Made by a program: the position numbers and the translations under genes
In this document: positions 46,748 through 57,446 of the stretch, in pieces
Numbering within the stretch: the stretch's first letter is position 1
Layout: every line of letters starts with the position of its first letter
Source of the DNA: Cordilura impudica
Taxonomy: Eukaryota; Arthropoda; Insecta; Diptera; Scathophagidae
Assembly (NCBI GenBank): GCA_963682025.1
Contig: OY821518.1
Coordinates: forward strand, 124,954,800-125,018,799
Length of the DNA: 64,000 nt
Direction: 5' to 3'
The notes under the pieces: model-generated
Database searches by the model: none
Told to the model about the DNA's origin: nothing
What the model saw: the letters and a program-made list of their open reading frames with translations, nothing else

Positions 46748-47455
46748 ACAAGTTAGAAAATTATAGTCGGTCTAGACCGACTATACGATACCCTATACCA
46801 TGCGTTTAGAAACCCTATCTCTTAGGCCCAACTAACTGGACATAGAAAATAAGCAAAAACCAAATTTGAGTGGTATTTTTATTAATTTTTTTGGCTGCAG
46901 ATATGAAAAAGTTCATATCGGATGCTATATCTATATGGGGACTAGGTCCAAAATGGACCGATCCTGATCATGTTTGGTAAAGTCTCTTGTATTTTGCAAA
47001 AATATATACAAACAAAATTTGAGAAGAATCAGTGCAATATTTTTGTTTTTTAATAGATTTAAGTGAAGATCAGGAAGTAGCTCTATATGGGGCCAAAGGG
47101 ATCATTTTTGGACTACTCAATAGTGGATGTAATGAACGCATAGAAACCCAATTTGAGTAAGATCTATATGACAATCTGGATCTTATGGCAATTTATGTCC
47201 ATTTCATAGGGGTAATTTGTATGGGAGCTAGGTCTGAACATGGACCGATTCTCACCAATTTCAATAGCGTTTATCCCATGGCCGATAAAAGCTTATATAC
47301 CAAATTTCATCAAAATATATTCATATTTGCGACCTGCAGTTTGATTACAAGGTTTACATGGACACACAGACGGACGGACATTGTTAAATCAACTCAAAAA
47401 GTGATTCTGATTCGATCGGTATAACCACATAGTGGTATAGGGTATAAAAATATTT
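46748..47455 (+). mobile_element. DINE/helentron-like repeat, copy G
   Basis: It has the perfect 24-bp palindrome TATAGTCGGTCT and its complement at 46762-46785. The GACG tract is short (two units). About 75 bases between GATCGGTATAA and the CCACATAGTGG hairpin are deleted. Confidence 0.78.
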
Positions 47456-47691
47456 AGAATGATCATTCTAATTCACAAAAAGCGGAATATTTAAGCCGAA
47501 ATATTTAATTTTTACACTACATTTTAGGAATAATCCTCTGTACACTTAGAATCAAGGACACGAATGGGAAATTTTGCCTGCTTTTACTCTGAAACCATTA
47601 GAGATAACATAAACAGTACTTAAAAAATCGCTAAAACGGCTTTTTCGAATGAATTTATTTTTATTTTATAAGATGATCTGATATGTTTTTA

Positions 47692-49001
47692 TAACGGGTG
47701 ATTTTTTAAGAGCTTGATAACTTTTTTAAAAAAAAAAACGCATAAAATTTGCAAAATCTCATCGGTTCTTTATTTGAAACGTTAGATTGGTCCATGACAT
47801 TTACTTTTTGAAGATAATTTCATTTAAATGTTGACCGCGGCTGCGTCTTAGGTGGTCCATTCGGAAAGTCCAATTTTGGGCAACTTTTTCGAGCATTTCG
47901 GCCGGAATAGCCCGAATTTCTTCGGAAATGTTGTCTTCCAAAGCTGGAATAGTTGCTGGCTTATTTCTGTAGACTTTAGACTTGACGTAGCCCCACAAAA
48001 AATAGTCTAAAGGCGTCAAATCGCATGATCTTGGTGGCCAACTTACCGGTCCATTTCTTGAGATGAATTGTTCTCCGAAGTTTTCCCTCAAAATGGCCAT
48101 AGAATCGCGAGCTGTGTGGCATGTAGCGCCATCTTGTTGAAACCACATGTCAACCAAGTTCAGTTCTTCCATTTTTGGCAACAAAAAGTTTGTTAGCATC
48201 GAACGATAGCGATCGCCATTCACCGTAACGTTGCGTCCAACAGCATCTTTGAAAAAATACGGTCCAATGATTCCACCAGCGTACAAACCACACCAAACAG
48301 TGCATTTTTCGGGATGCATGGGCAGTTCTTGAACGGCTTCTGGTTGCTCTTCACTCCAAATACGGCAATTTTGCTTATTTACGAAGCCATTCAACCAGAA
48401 ATGAGCCTCATCGCTGAACAAAATTTGTCGATAAAAAAGCGGATTTTCTGCCAACTTTTCTAGGGCCCATTCACTGAAAATTAGACGTTGTGGCAGATCG
48501 TTCGGCTTCAGTTCTTGCACGAGCTGTATTTTATACGGTTTTACACCAAGATCTTTGCGTAAAATCTTCCATGTGGTCGAATAACACAAACCCAATTGCT
48601 GCGAACGGCGACGAATCGACATTTCACGGTCTTCAGTAACACTCTCAGAAACAGACGCAATATTCTCTTCTGTACGCACTGTACGCATTCGTGTGGTTGG
48701 TTTAATGTCCAATAAAGTAAACTGAGTGCGAAACTTGGTCACAATCGCATTAATTGTTTGCTCACTTGGTCGATTATGTAGACCATAAATCGGACGTAAA
48801 GCGCGAAACACATTTCGAACCGAACACTGATTTTGGTAATAAAATTCAATGATTTGCAAGCGTTGCTCGTTAGTAAGTCTATTCATGATGAAATGTCAAA
48901 GCATACTGAGCATCTTTCTCTTTGACACCATGTCTGAAATCCCACGTGATCTGTCAAATACTAATGCATGAAAATCCTAACCTCAAAAAAATCACCCGTT
49001 A
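47692..49001 (-). mobile_element. Apparently intact rosa-like (DD41D) Tc1/mariner element, 1,310 bp
   Basis: TIRs begin TAACGGGTGATTTTTT at both ends and are flanked by TA (47690-47691 and 49002-49003). The single transposase gene fills most of the interior. Element length, TA target and one open gene are what an autonomous Tc1/mariner element should have. Confidence 0.88.
47801..48886 (-). CDS. DD41D (rosa-like) Tc1/mariner transposase, full length
   Basis: 361 residues, ATG start and natural stop, no interruption. The N-terminal 60 residues form the helix-turn-helix region of the DUF4817 type (EFYYQNQCSVRNVFRALRP). A second helical part with SIRRRSQQLGLCYSTTWKIL follows. The DDE/D core has Asp159 in FSDEAHFWLNG, Asp252 in FQQDGATCHTA and Asp294 in LTPLDYFLWGY. 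The spacing between the last two is 41 residues, the DD41D pattern described for the rosa family of tephritid flies. It cuts and pastes the element at TA sites. Family naming is from memory, residue positions are seen. Confidence 0.88.
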   Translation of the reverse strand: MNRLTNEQRLQIIEFYYQNQCSVRNVFRALRPIYGLHNRPSEQTINAIVTKFRTQFTLLDIKPTTRMRTVRTEENIASVSESVTEDREMSIRRRSQQLGLCYSTTWKILRKDLGVKPYKIQLVQELKPNDLPQRLIFSEWALEKLAENPLFYRQILFSDEAHFWLNGFVNKQNCRIWSEEQPEAVQELPMHPEKCTVWCGLYAGGIIGPYFFKDAVGRNVTVNGDRYRSMLTNFLLPKMEELNLVDMWFQQDGATCHTARDSMAILRENFGEQFISRNGPVSWPPRSCDLTPLDYFLWGYVKSKVYRNKPATIPALEDNISEEIRAIPAEMLEKVAQNWTFRMDHLRRSRGQHLNEIIFKK

Positions 49002-49003
49002 TA

Positions 49004-50343
49004 AGTGGTTACTTTTAAAAAACAGATTTCTTGCCCTATCGAAAATAAGATGGAAAAAACAAATATCCCAAAAAGGACCCTCATTATTTATAATTATAAT
49101 TACGAAAATGATCAAAAATATTCTAGATGTTAGTTTCGATGAGAAAATGTTTTGGTTTTGATTTTTAGACATTATTTTTTTAAGTGTAAAAGTGATTATA
49201 TTCTTCAATGGGTTTCTCGCCAAAGGTTGAAAATTAAAAAAAAAAAAAAAAAAAACAACAACGAAAGAATTTTAAAAAGGGTTACGCCTAAGTAGGCTTG
49301 TTGGCGCTTATATTTAAGGTTGGTTGTACCATTTGTCTTATGTCTCGTTTAAGTATCGACAATAACTGAAACCGACATATTAAAAGGTTTTAAGCCGAAA
49401 AAATTACCTGCCTGACAAGAAAATAACAATAACAACTGATGCTCTTGCTGCTGCTGCTGCTGTTGAATCCACAGTTAACTGCTTCACTTTACACGATTCG
49501 TTTCGCAAATAAAATCAAAAAGCTTCTGGTGATGGTGATGGTGGTTGCGCCAAAGGAGGAGAAAGACGACTCCTTTTGGCTTTTGCCCATAATGTATTTA
49601 GTTTAATAAATACTTGTATGTGTTTTTGCTCCTCTTGTGTGGTGTTGATGAAGTGAAAAAATCGTTGGTTGTCGAACATCATGTTTGTAATAATGTTAAG
49701 TGATTTTTATGCAAAAAATTGCTTGTTGCTTGTTGCTCTTGTTGTTGACGTCGATGTTGACGTTTTAATGAAGTGATGTTATGTTGATGTCGTTGATTGT
49801 TTACAGTGCTGGTGGTGATGTCGATGACGATATATTTGCTAATACTTTTCAGATTTGAGTTTGTGAATTTTTTTTCATACATATTTATTTAGTGCAGGCA
49901 TGAAATGAATGTTTTTTTTTAAGGAGGAGCATTTTGTTCAATAACTTGATCATTATTCGTGCATCAATTAGTTTGTACTGTATATTGATATATTAACTTC
50001 GGTATTTTTAAATTTATTATGTATTGACATACTCGCTAAGGAAGTGCTTAACATATTAAATTAAATGGGGTGGGGGGCGTTGTTATTATTGTCGTAATTA
50101 CATTTTCCGGTTATAGGTTAAATAAAGCAGTTAAACTTTTATGTACAATTTTTTTTAAATGAAATTAAAAATTTTATCTTTTTCAATTAAAAAAGTTTTT
50201 TAATTTAGAAATATTTTTGCTATAGCAAATACCGGTTTTAACGAACTTTTTCTTTGGTCCAAACGCATTTACTCATATATTTCAAGTAAAATACTACGGC
50301 GAATCAGCGACTTTCTTAATAGGATATTACTTTCATCATAACA
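49004..50343. other. Intron sequence, nothing recognised
   Basis: A poly-A run lies at about 49230-49254 and GCTGCTGCTGCTGCTG at 49445-49460. Bases 49500-49820 are GATGGTGATG-rich. The frames at 48922-49223 and 49679-49882 are compositional. Confidence 0.45.
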
Positions 50344-50345
50344 TA

Positions 50346-51346
50346 AGGAATGCGCGCGAAATATATATGAATTTAGGCTTATAGCTTTAAACCCTTAAAT
50401 TTTATGCCAATTGCATAAATAGTTTTTATTTAAATGGAGGAACAAATATATTAAAATTTTTTATGAGAATCAATGTCGCCCATGCAAAACAATTGCTGGG
50501 CAAGCTGGTGTATGCCGGCAAATGATTTCTCTGGTTATAAAAAAATATAAGGAATTTTCAGACCGTAACAAAATAAACGGATTTTTTCCAAGAATCCCAA
50601 TAACAGTGGAAGAAAAGTTGATCATTTGGCAAATTTCTCGGATAGTTCCGTAAATAAAGTTAAGACGTACAAGGTACAGAAAGTCCCGGATAGAAATTCC
50701 AAAAAATTTTAATTCGAAAAAACGAAATAAAGTTTTACAAAGTGATTTTATATGCAATTTCAAATGTTCAATAGTGGATGACGAAACGTGTTGTCGCGGA
50801 TGCAAAAGGGAATGTTGCAGAAGAGTGTCGTGTACAGCTCCTAACAAAGAACTTTCTGGCCTGGCAAGCCATTTTTCTATGATGTCTACATCAAAGAGTG
50901 TCTCCAGAAACAACTCTTCCATTTCTAAGAAAACACGAAGTGTCCTCTTTTTCAGTTCCGCCCTGGTCCCTCGTCACTATAGTAAAAAGGCAATTGAGTG
51001 TAACCAAAAGTGGCTAATACTCCAAACTGCCCTGAGCTCCGCCTTATTGAACGATATATTTGGCTTTAGTTAATAAACTAAATACTAAAGGCCACTAAGG
51101 GATCTGCTCAAAATTAAAAAAAGTTTGAAAAAAAGTGGGCAGCTTCTTCAAATAAAAGTCACGAAAGATACAGTAAACCCCTTAATGACAGGCATTCTAG
51201 AAAAAATTAAAAATTTAATTAAAAAACAAAAAATCTTAAACCTTGGTTAATTAAAACGATTCATGAAATGTTTATTAAGCAGTGGATATATTCGTTTAAA
51301 AATTATAAGCCTGAAAGTGTGTTATATTTATTTCGCGCGCACTCCT
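50346..51346 (+). mobile_element. Tc1/mariner-type element, 1,001 bp, dead
   Basis: The ends AGGAATGCGCGCGAAATA and the reverse complement of AGGAGTGCGCGCGAAATA are inverted for 18 bases, with a second block (GGCTTATA) inside. TA flanks both ends (50344-50345 and 51347-51348). Confidence 0.82.
50470..51220 (+). pseudogene. IS630/Tc1/mariner-type transposase remnant (LASCHYSK / CPELRPIE family)
   Basis: Plus-strand frames give CRQMISLVIKKY (helix-turn-helix), SIVDDETC (first catalytic Asp), PRHYSKKAIE (second acidic block, altered) and NCPELRLIERY (third acidic residue Glu). Multiple frameshifts and stops. The 150-codon minus-strand frame at 50470-50922 is its antisense shadow. Confidence 0.7.
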
Positions 51347-51494
51347 TATAAGGGATTTCTGTTACATAATTTTTAGTCATGAAATGAATCATTGCCAAAT
51401 TAGTTGATTAATTGAACTGACCAGAAATTTAACCATTTAAGTTGTGATAGAATACTCTTCTACCCGATGGAGATTGTTGAATTAATGGAAACAT

Positions 51495-51908
51495 TCTAAG
51501 TGATTCCGACTTCAGAACAGAGCTCAAATATCACGGACGAAGATAAGCTAGACCCACCAGAAATTATGGAAAAAGTAGCATATATCCATAACTTAAAGAA
51601 CAATTGAAGAAGTGTACGAAAAAATAGCGAAAATTGCTCGAATATAAAATAATAAAAGAACTCTAACTAGATATTTTAAAATCTTAGATCCAACTTCAAG
51701 AAGTGATTATTCGTTTCGGCTTGACACGAATAATATAAAAAATAATCTAAATTTAAACCTCACACCAAACATTATAAGTTCTATAGTAGAGTTGCCACCT
51801 GTTATACCACAAGATAGCGTATCTACCCATCCGTTTGAAATGCAAGAGTCTGTGTTTGATTTAAGCCCCAAAAGTACCTGGGATCGAGTTAACCCATATA
51901 GAATTTAA
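51495..51908 (+). pseudogene. Unrecognised decayed coding sequence
   Basis: A run of about 88 codons (51646-51908) ends in a stop. It contains LTRYFKILDPTSRSDYSF and then PPVIPQDSVSTHPFE. Upstream, after one or two stops or frameshifts, come EDKLDPPEIMEKVAYIH and IEEVYEKIAKIARI. Codon usage and residue mix look protein-like, but I recognise no family. It may be the second gene of, or captured by, a neighbouring transposon. Confidence 0.4.
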
Positions 51909-52252
51909 AACATTTTCTTATATTTGAATATTACTCCCCGAAATACAAAGTTTTACTCGTTGAAAATTATATCCGTCAGAAATCACACAATAGTCGAGTC
52001 GAATAGACCCATCAGTCTTTCATGAAATTTGTCATAGTGATTTGAAAAGTTACTAACTGAAAAGTTAAATACAGCTAATAGTCCAAAACAACATAATTCC
52101 ATCACATTATTTGGCTTCAGAAGAAAACATAGCTAGTAACTGTTGTACGAAAAAATACTGCTCAGCTCTTTTTATAGAAAAAGTTAAGCATGAAGGATTA
52201 TTCAATAAGATAAAACTTTTGTTAGTCATCTTATATGGAAAAACCATATATT

Positions 52253-52626
52253 CAGATTCCAGCAGATTCCAGCACTCGAAATTCGAGTGCAATTTCTAGG
52301 CATCTTTATTTCTCAACATAGCCAATTCACAAACCAACGCTTTTTTGGTCTATTATTATTGTCAATGAAGATAACAAACTCATTAACAAACACATTAACA
52401 AATTTAATAAACACACACGTAGCATATGTATAATTTTATGTATGTGTTAGTTGAAACTTTAAATGCAATTTACTCAAAATAAAGGAAAAAATTTAAAAAT
52501 CTGTAAATCTGGTGAACAGCTAAAAAGAAATACCTTTCAAACCATATACGTTTGGTCCAAATTGGGATAAAACGGTAGAACAAAACATCGGTAACAAGAA
52601 ATCGCCTAGCCTATTAATATTATAGA
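52253..52626 (+). repeat. 0.37-kb repeat, copy 5
   Basis: From CAGATTCCAGCACTCGAAAT to CCTATTAATATTATAGAT. The leading CAGATTCCAG is duplicated (CAGATTCCAGCAGATTCCAG). Confidence 0.78.
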
Positions 52627-52639
52627 TAAATAAACAATT

Positions 52640-53308
52640 AAAAAATTTATAGTCGATCTAGGCCGGCTATACGACATCCTATACCATGCCTTTAGAGACC
52701 CTATCTCTTAGATCCAACTAGACATAGAAAATAAGCATAAACCAAATTTGAGTGGCATAGTTATTAATTTTTTTGCCTTCGGATTAGCAGAAGTTCATAT
52801 CGGCTGCTATATTTATATGGGGACCAGGTCGAAAAATGGACCGATCCTGACCATACTTGGTAAGGTCACTCATTTTTTTAAAAAAATATACAAACCAAAT
52901 TTGAGAGAAATCTGTTCTTTATTTTTGTATTTTGATAGATTTAAGTGGGGATCGGGAATAAGCTTCATACACAAACCCAATTTGGCTGAGATCTATATGA
53001 TAATTTGAATACTATGGCAATTTAAGTCGATCTCATAGAGGTCATATGTATGGGGACTAGGTTTGAACATGGACCGATTTTCACCAATTTCACCAATAGC
53101 GTTCATCCTATGGCTGATAAAAGCTTATATACTAAATTTTAAGGTCTACATCGACACACAGACCGACGGACATCGCTAAATCGACTCAGAAATTGATTCT
53201 GAGTATCGGTACAATAAAAGATGGGTCTGGGTCAAATATTTTTGGTAGTTACAAACAGCAGCACAAAGTCATTATACCCTGACCACATAGTGGTGTAGGG
53301 TATAAAAA
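52640..53308 (+). mobile_element. DINE-like repeat, most diverged long copy
   Basis: Both ends are recognisable (AGTCGATCTAGGCCGGCT and CCACATAGTGGTGTAGGGTA) but many point changes and several deletions have accumulated. The GACG tract is a single unit. Confidence 0.72.
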
Positions 53309-53394
53309 CCGTTTAACTTATTTGGTTTATAGGCGGAAACTCGAAACTTAGCTTGAATTATAAACTATTGCTTTATAAGTCCATTACTAAACCC

Positions 53395-53925
53395 ATCAAA
53401 TTGAAAACAATTGCAAAGAAGCGGTTATTAAATATGGCAGAAAAAGGGTTATACTGATAAGTTTAGAAAAAATATTGACACTTTTTAAGAAAAATCCTAA
53501 TATTTCGGCGAGAAAATTTAGCATTATGAACGAAGAGCGTATTTTTACGTATGTAGCTAAACTAGAGGAAATGCCCATTAATGTCTATTCTTAGTTTGGC
53601 AGAATATTTGTAATTGCGGGTTAAATTAATACCGATTTACACATTAATAAATGCTTCAAAAAGCCACTACTTCCATTCTTGCAGCAGCATGAGGCATCTA
53701 CGTTTGTACCAAGAGAAGCGAATCTTCCCATTTTCCCAGAACTAAGGCCCATAGAGAAATAATGGGCTCTTGCCAAAAGAGTGGTGAAGAGTGGTGCAAG
53801 TAAGTCGCCAACAATACAACACTTTTTGCTCGGAAATGACCTGTATCTAGAATAAAGATAACTGGAAGTACTATAATACACTTATGGAAGGTATCCGTGA
53901 AAAACTTAAAATTTTCATGCATAAC
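53395..53925 (+). pseudogene. Remnant of the LASCHYSK / CPELRPIE transposase family
   Basis: Readable pieces are KCFKKPLLPFLQQH, FVPREANLPIFPELRPIEK and WALAKRVVKSG, then a stop-rich tail. The second catalytic block is deleted between HEA and FVPRE. Confidence 0.7.
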
Positions 53926-53947
53926 AATTAATTTTGTAAAATAATAT

Positions 53948-54325
53948 ATAACTAGCAGATTCCAGCCCTCGAAATTCGAGCGCTAATTCTAGGAAATTTT
54001 ATTTTTTCATTAAATAAAGACCCTTAAAGTATGTTGATCAATTATAGCCAATTCACAAATCAACACAAAAAACTCATTTTTATTACAAACACATTAACAA
54101 ATTTAGTAAACACACTCATAGCATTGTATAATTTTATGTATGTGTTAGTAGCAACTTTAAATGCAATTACCTCAAAATAAAGAAAAAAATTAAAAATCTG
54201 TAAATCTGCAAATCGGCTAAAAAGAAATACCTTTCAAATAATATACGTTTGGTCAAAATCGGGATAAAACGGTAGAACAAAACATCAGTCACAAGAAATC
54301 GCCTAGCCTATTAATATTATAGATA
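53948..54325 (+). repeat. 0.37-kb repeat, copy 6
   Basis: ACTAGCAGATTCCAGCCCTC to AATATTATAGAT, the best preserved copy of the family. It is inserted just beyond the transposase remnant. Confidence 0.8.
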
Positions 54326-54409
54326 TGTTAACTTAAATATGATTCCCATTACTTGTAATTTTTACTAAAATCGGTTACTTGGTTTAAAAGTTATTATGAT
54401 TTATTTATG

Positions 54410-54790
54410 TTAAAATTTTTATGTGCGCAATCCTTACGCTATGTAAGGAGACATTCTTCCATTTTCTTTCAAGTATGAAGTATCTTACAATTGGAATATA
54501 TTGCGCATTCTTTTCTGTAAGCTTGTGCATTAATAGCTTGCCAAAGAAGTTATTGCGAACCAAACTTTGCAATTACCATAGAATCTGGAAGTACCTCTCT
54601 TTTCAAATCAGTATAATATTGGGGACCAGGAAACGCGTGGCAGACTGCTTTGACGTACTGTTCTTCATACACTATAACGCAGCAATTTTTCATTTCAGGT
54701 TTCTTGATCTAGTTTTTATGACTTTCTTTTGCTTTTCGGCGAATTTAGGACTTTTGAATTCTTTCGAGATTACAACCCATTCCGTCTCTT
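54410..54790 (-). pseudogene. Remnant of the same transposase family, catalytic N-terminal half
   Basis: The minus strand reads YEEQYVKAVCHAFPGPQYYT, VLPDSMVIAKFGSQ, LLWQAINAQAYRKEC. These fit the region after the first catalytic Asp. The first Asp itself is changed. The 129-codon plus-strand frame at 54421-54810 is the antisense shadow. Confidence 0.62.
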
Positions 54791-55394
54791 GCATCTTTAA
54801 ACCATACTGATGCTCGTTGTGCATTTTTTTTGCAACATACTTCTGGTATTTTGGTAATAACTTAAATAATATTTATTTTAAGAATTCTTGGTTAGTTAAG
54901 TGGCAGTATGAAATCAATAAGTAGACTGCAACTTTGGAAAACTACACCACTCGAAAGGAATAAGGTACTAGATAAAACCTGTGAAATTAAGATAGCGGAT
55001 AAAATCAGTCAGATAGAAGACACTTATCCCAGATAGCTCGTGCAGTATGTGTCTGTCTAGTGTTCTGAATCTAATACTACCCAAAGCTTCACATTAGCGG
55101 AATCAATGAGTGTTCCGTAGCTATGGCAGTGATCGTTATGCTGAAGTCCAAGTCTTCCAGCTTGTCTATATATCTCTTCAGAACCTACTGAGAAGAGATT
55201 TAGTTCATCTTAAGTTATAATCGGGCCACGTCCTGACACATGCAGACCTGCATGTGCCAATATTCTTCCATCTATTTTCCGCTGCTCATAGGAAGTGAAC
55301 GAAGATTCCTTCCTTAATGGTTTCTAGTGGTGGTGTGACTGATAACGCAGAAGAAGCATCAAGAGCACAACATTTTCTTGCTAGTTTGATAATC

Positions 55395-57060
55395 CTTATG
55401 GCCGGGGACTCATAGTAATCAGAGAAAAGCGGCTTGGCTTTGGTAGTTCCGCCTTGCATTGTCCTACCAAAGCGAAAGATCTAATATGAGAATTAAGAGA
55501 GATAAGTGCCGCCTGACTGTCGGCAATGGAAAAGACTGTGATGATGTTGCTGAAAGGCAAGTTAAAGGTAATGGCGTTAGCCTTAGGTATGCGACTGAAG
55601 TCAAATACTTGGGGATAACAATGCGCGAGCGTATGAACTTCTTGGTTCATCTCGAGCGGGTAAGGGATAAATTGACTGGCGTGGTGGGATGTGTCCGGCG
55701 CATTCTTGGGAATGACTGGGACCTCAGCAGGCGTTCTATGCGGACCATTTACCGCGGACTGTTTGTTGCTTGTGCAACATATGGTTCCTCGGTTTGGTCC
55801 AGCGTAGTCACGACTGCCAGAGGAAAGCTGAAAATCATGTCATGGCAAAGGGTAGTCTTGCTCGCTTGTGTTCCATGTTGTCGTACGGTCTCCACGGAGG
55901 CTTTGCAGGTGTTGGTAGGTGTAGCCCCTCTTGACTTGGAGGTGATACGTAAAAGTATTGCTTACAGGATCGAGAAAGGACAGCCGTTGCTGCAAGACGA
56001 TTGGGTAACAAGCGAGGACGTTATTGGGAAAAGCCGGACGGAGTGCAGGGCACTCTTAAATGAGTGTGTTGTCTCCAGATGGCAAAATAGGTGGGACAGT
56101 AGTGACAATGGACGTGTTACATAAGCCTTCATTCGCGATGTGACGTTCGTGACGAAACGTCCAGATTTTGGTTTCGGCCTGAGTATGGGCTTTTTGCTGA
56201 TGGGCCACGGGTCTTTTAATGCGTTCTTGCATAGAAGGGCCTTGGCTAATATGCCGGAGTGTGACTGTGGACCTTTTACCGAGGACTGGGTTCATGTGTT
56301 ATGCACAGTACGTTCTACTCGGACATACGGTACCTGGATTCTCTAGGTGTCGTATTGACGGAAGATGGTTGTGATGTCAGTGGTGTGCTTGTGAATGATG
56401 AGAGAATGAGTTGTATGAATGGGTATGCACGTGAGGTCTTCAGAAGAAGACGCTCAAGAGGGGTTTGATCGCACATGCATGTTTACATCCACAGGATGTA
56501 GGCATGCGTGTGTAGTCAAGACCTTCTAGAAGGACTTAGTTGTGTACCTATGCACTCACCCACAGGGTAGATGTTTGGGTGTGGGACTGAGTCTTTCGAT
56601 GGCCACCAGTCCATAGCTGTTTGGAGCCATACTGGTAGTAGCTTTGCTACGAAGTCTGACCGGAGGCTATATATTTATATATATATCTGGTACCACGGGA
56701 AGTCAGATGCCCCTGACATCTTTGATTCCAGCTGACTTGCGGGTACGGCCCTTTGGGGAGTATCGTGGTGGCTGTGGTTTATACCCAAATCGCGGGGAGA
56801 GCATAGCTCGATGTGGAGTTGCATTCAACCGGGTGCTGTGACCCTAGAACAGCAGAGGTGTGTAAGGTAGGCCTCGACTCCCCACCAAGGAGTGGAATTT
56901 GTTGCCCAAATGCACAAATCTTGAATTGGTACCGGAGTGTAGTTCACTACACAATGGGGCGGTGGTCGGCGCATATTCCGATCCAGTGTTCAGAGCACGG
57001 TGAGGTTATGTCAACGAGACGGGTACTCACGTTAAACACATGAGACTTCTGTCGACAAAA
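55395..57060 (+). mobile_element. R1 retrotransposon fragment outside rDNA
   Basis: It encodes the C-terminal third of an R1 reverse transcriptase followed by about 900 bases of 3' UTR-like, relatively GC-rich sequence. R1 normally inserts at a fixed site in 28S rRNA genes. No 28S sequence was recognised on either side here. It lies inside the minus-strand LINE. Confidence 0.7.
55459..56124 (+). pseudogene. R1 reverse transcriptase, C-terminal part
   Basis: KTVMMLLKG then, one frame over, LRYATEVKYLGITMRERMNF, ERVRDKLTGVVGCVRRIL, FVACATYGSSVW, SWQRVVLLACVPCCRTVSTE, ALQVLVGVAPLDLEV and WQNRWDSSDNGRVT. This series is diagnostic of R1. There is a frameshift near 55565, and the frame after 56124 breaks up (FLHRRALANMPECDCG in another frame). 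The polymerase active site is missing. Confidence 0.8.
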
Positions 57061-57446
57061 ATGCCTAAATTTCCATATCCCATATATGCGAATAAAATTC
57101 TACGAGCTTCCCTGATGCCAAAATCTCCACCTGAAAGACACAAGCATCGTCCGGTAGCCTTTAAGGAAATCCCAGTCGTTTCTTGAAGGGAACTTGATCT
57201 GAAACAATCTTTCGAAATCCAATCTGGGTGTAAAATAGTCTTAAATTTTGTGTTAACCGATTTAGGAGCTTAGCATGTCAATAGGTTCTAACTTTTCATG
57301 AACCAGTAGCAGCCAATTGCACTGCACTACTAGCAGAGGTTCCCTATATAGTTAAGTCAATAGCAGTAATTTGAAGTAAGGCATTGAGAGCTTCCGAGGG
57401 AGAGGTCCGAATTGCATCAGTTACTTCATTGATTAACAATGAAGTA

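Noticed and set aside
50470..50922. 150-codon minus-strand frame
   Set aside because: Antisense to a transposase remnant whose motifs lie on the plus strand.
54421..54810. 129-codon plus-strand frame
   Set aside because: Antisense shadow; the minus strand carries the recognisable transposase blocks.
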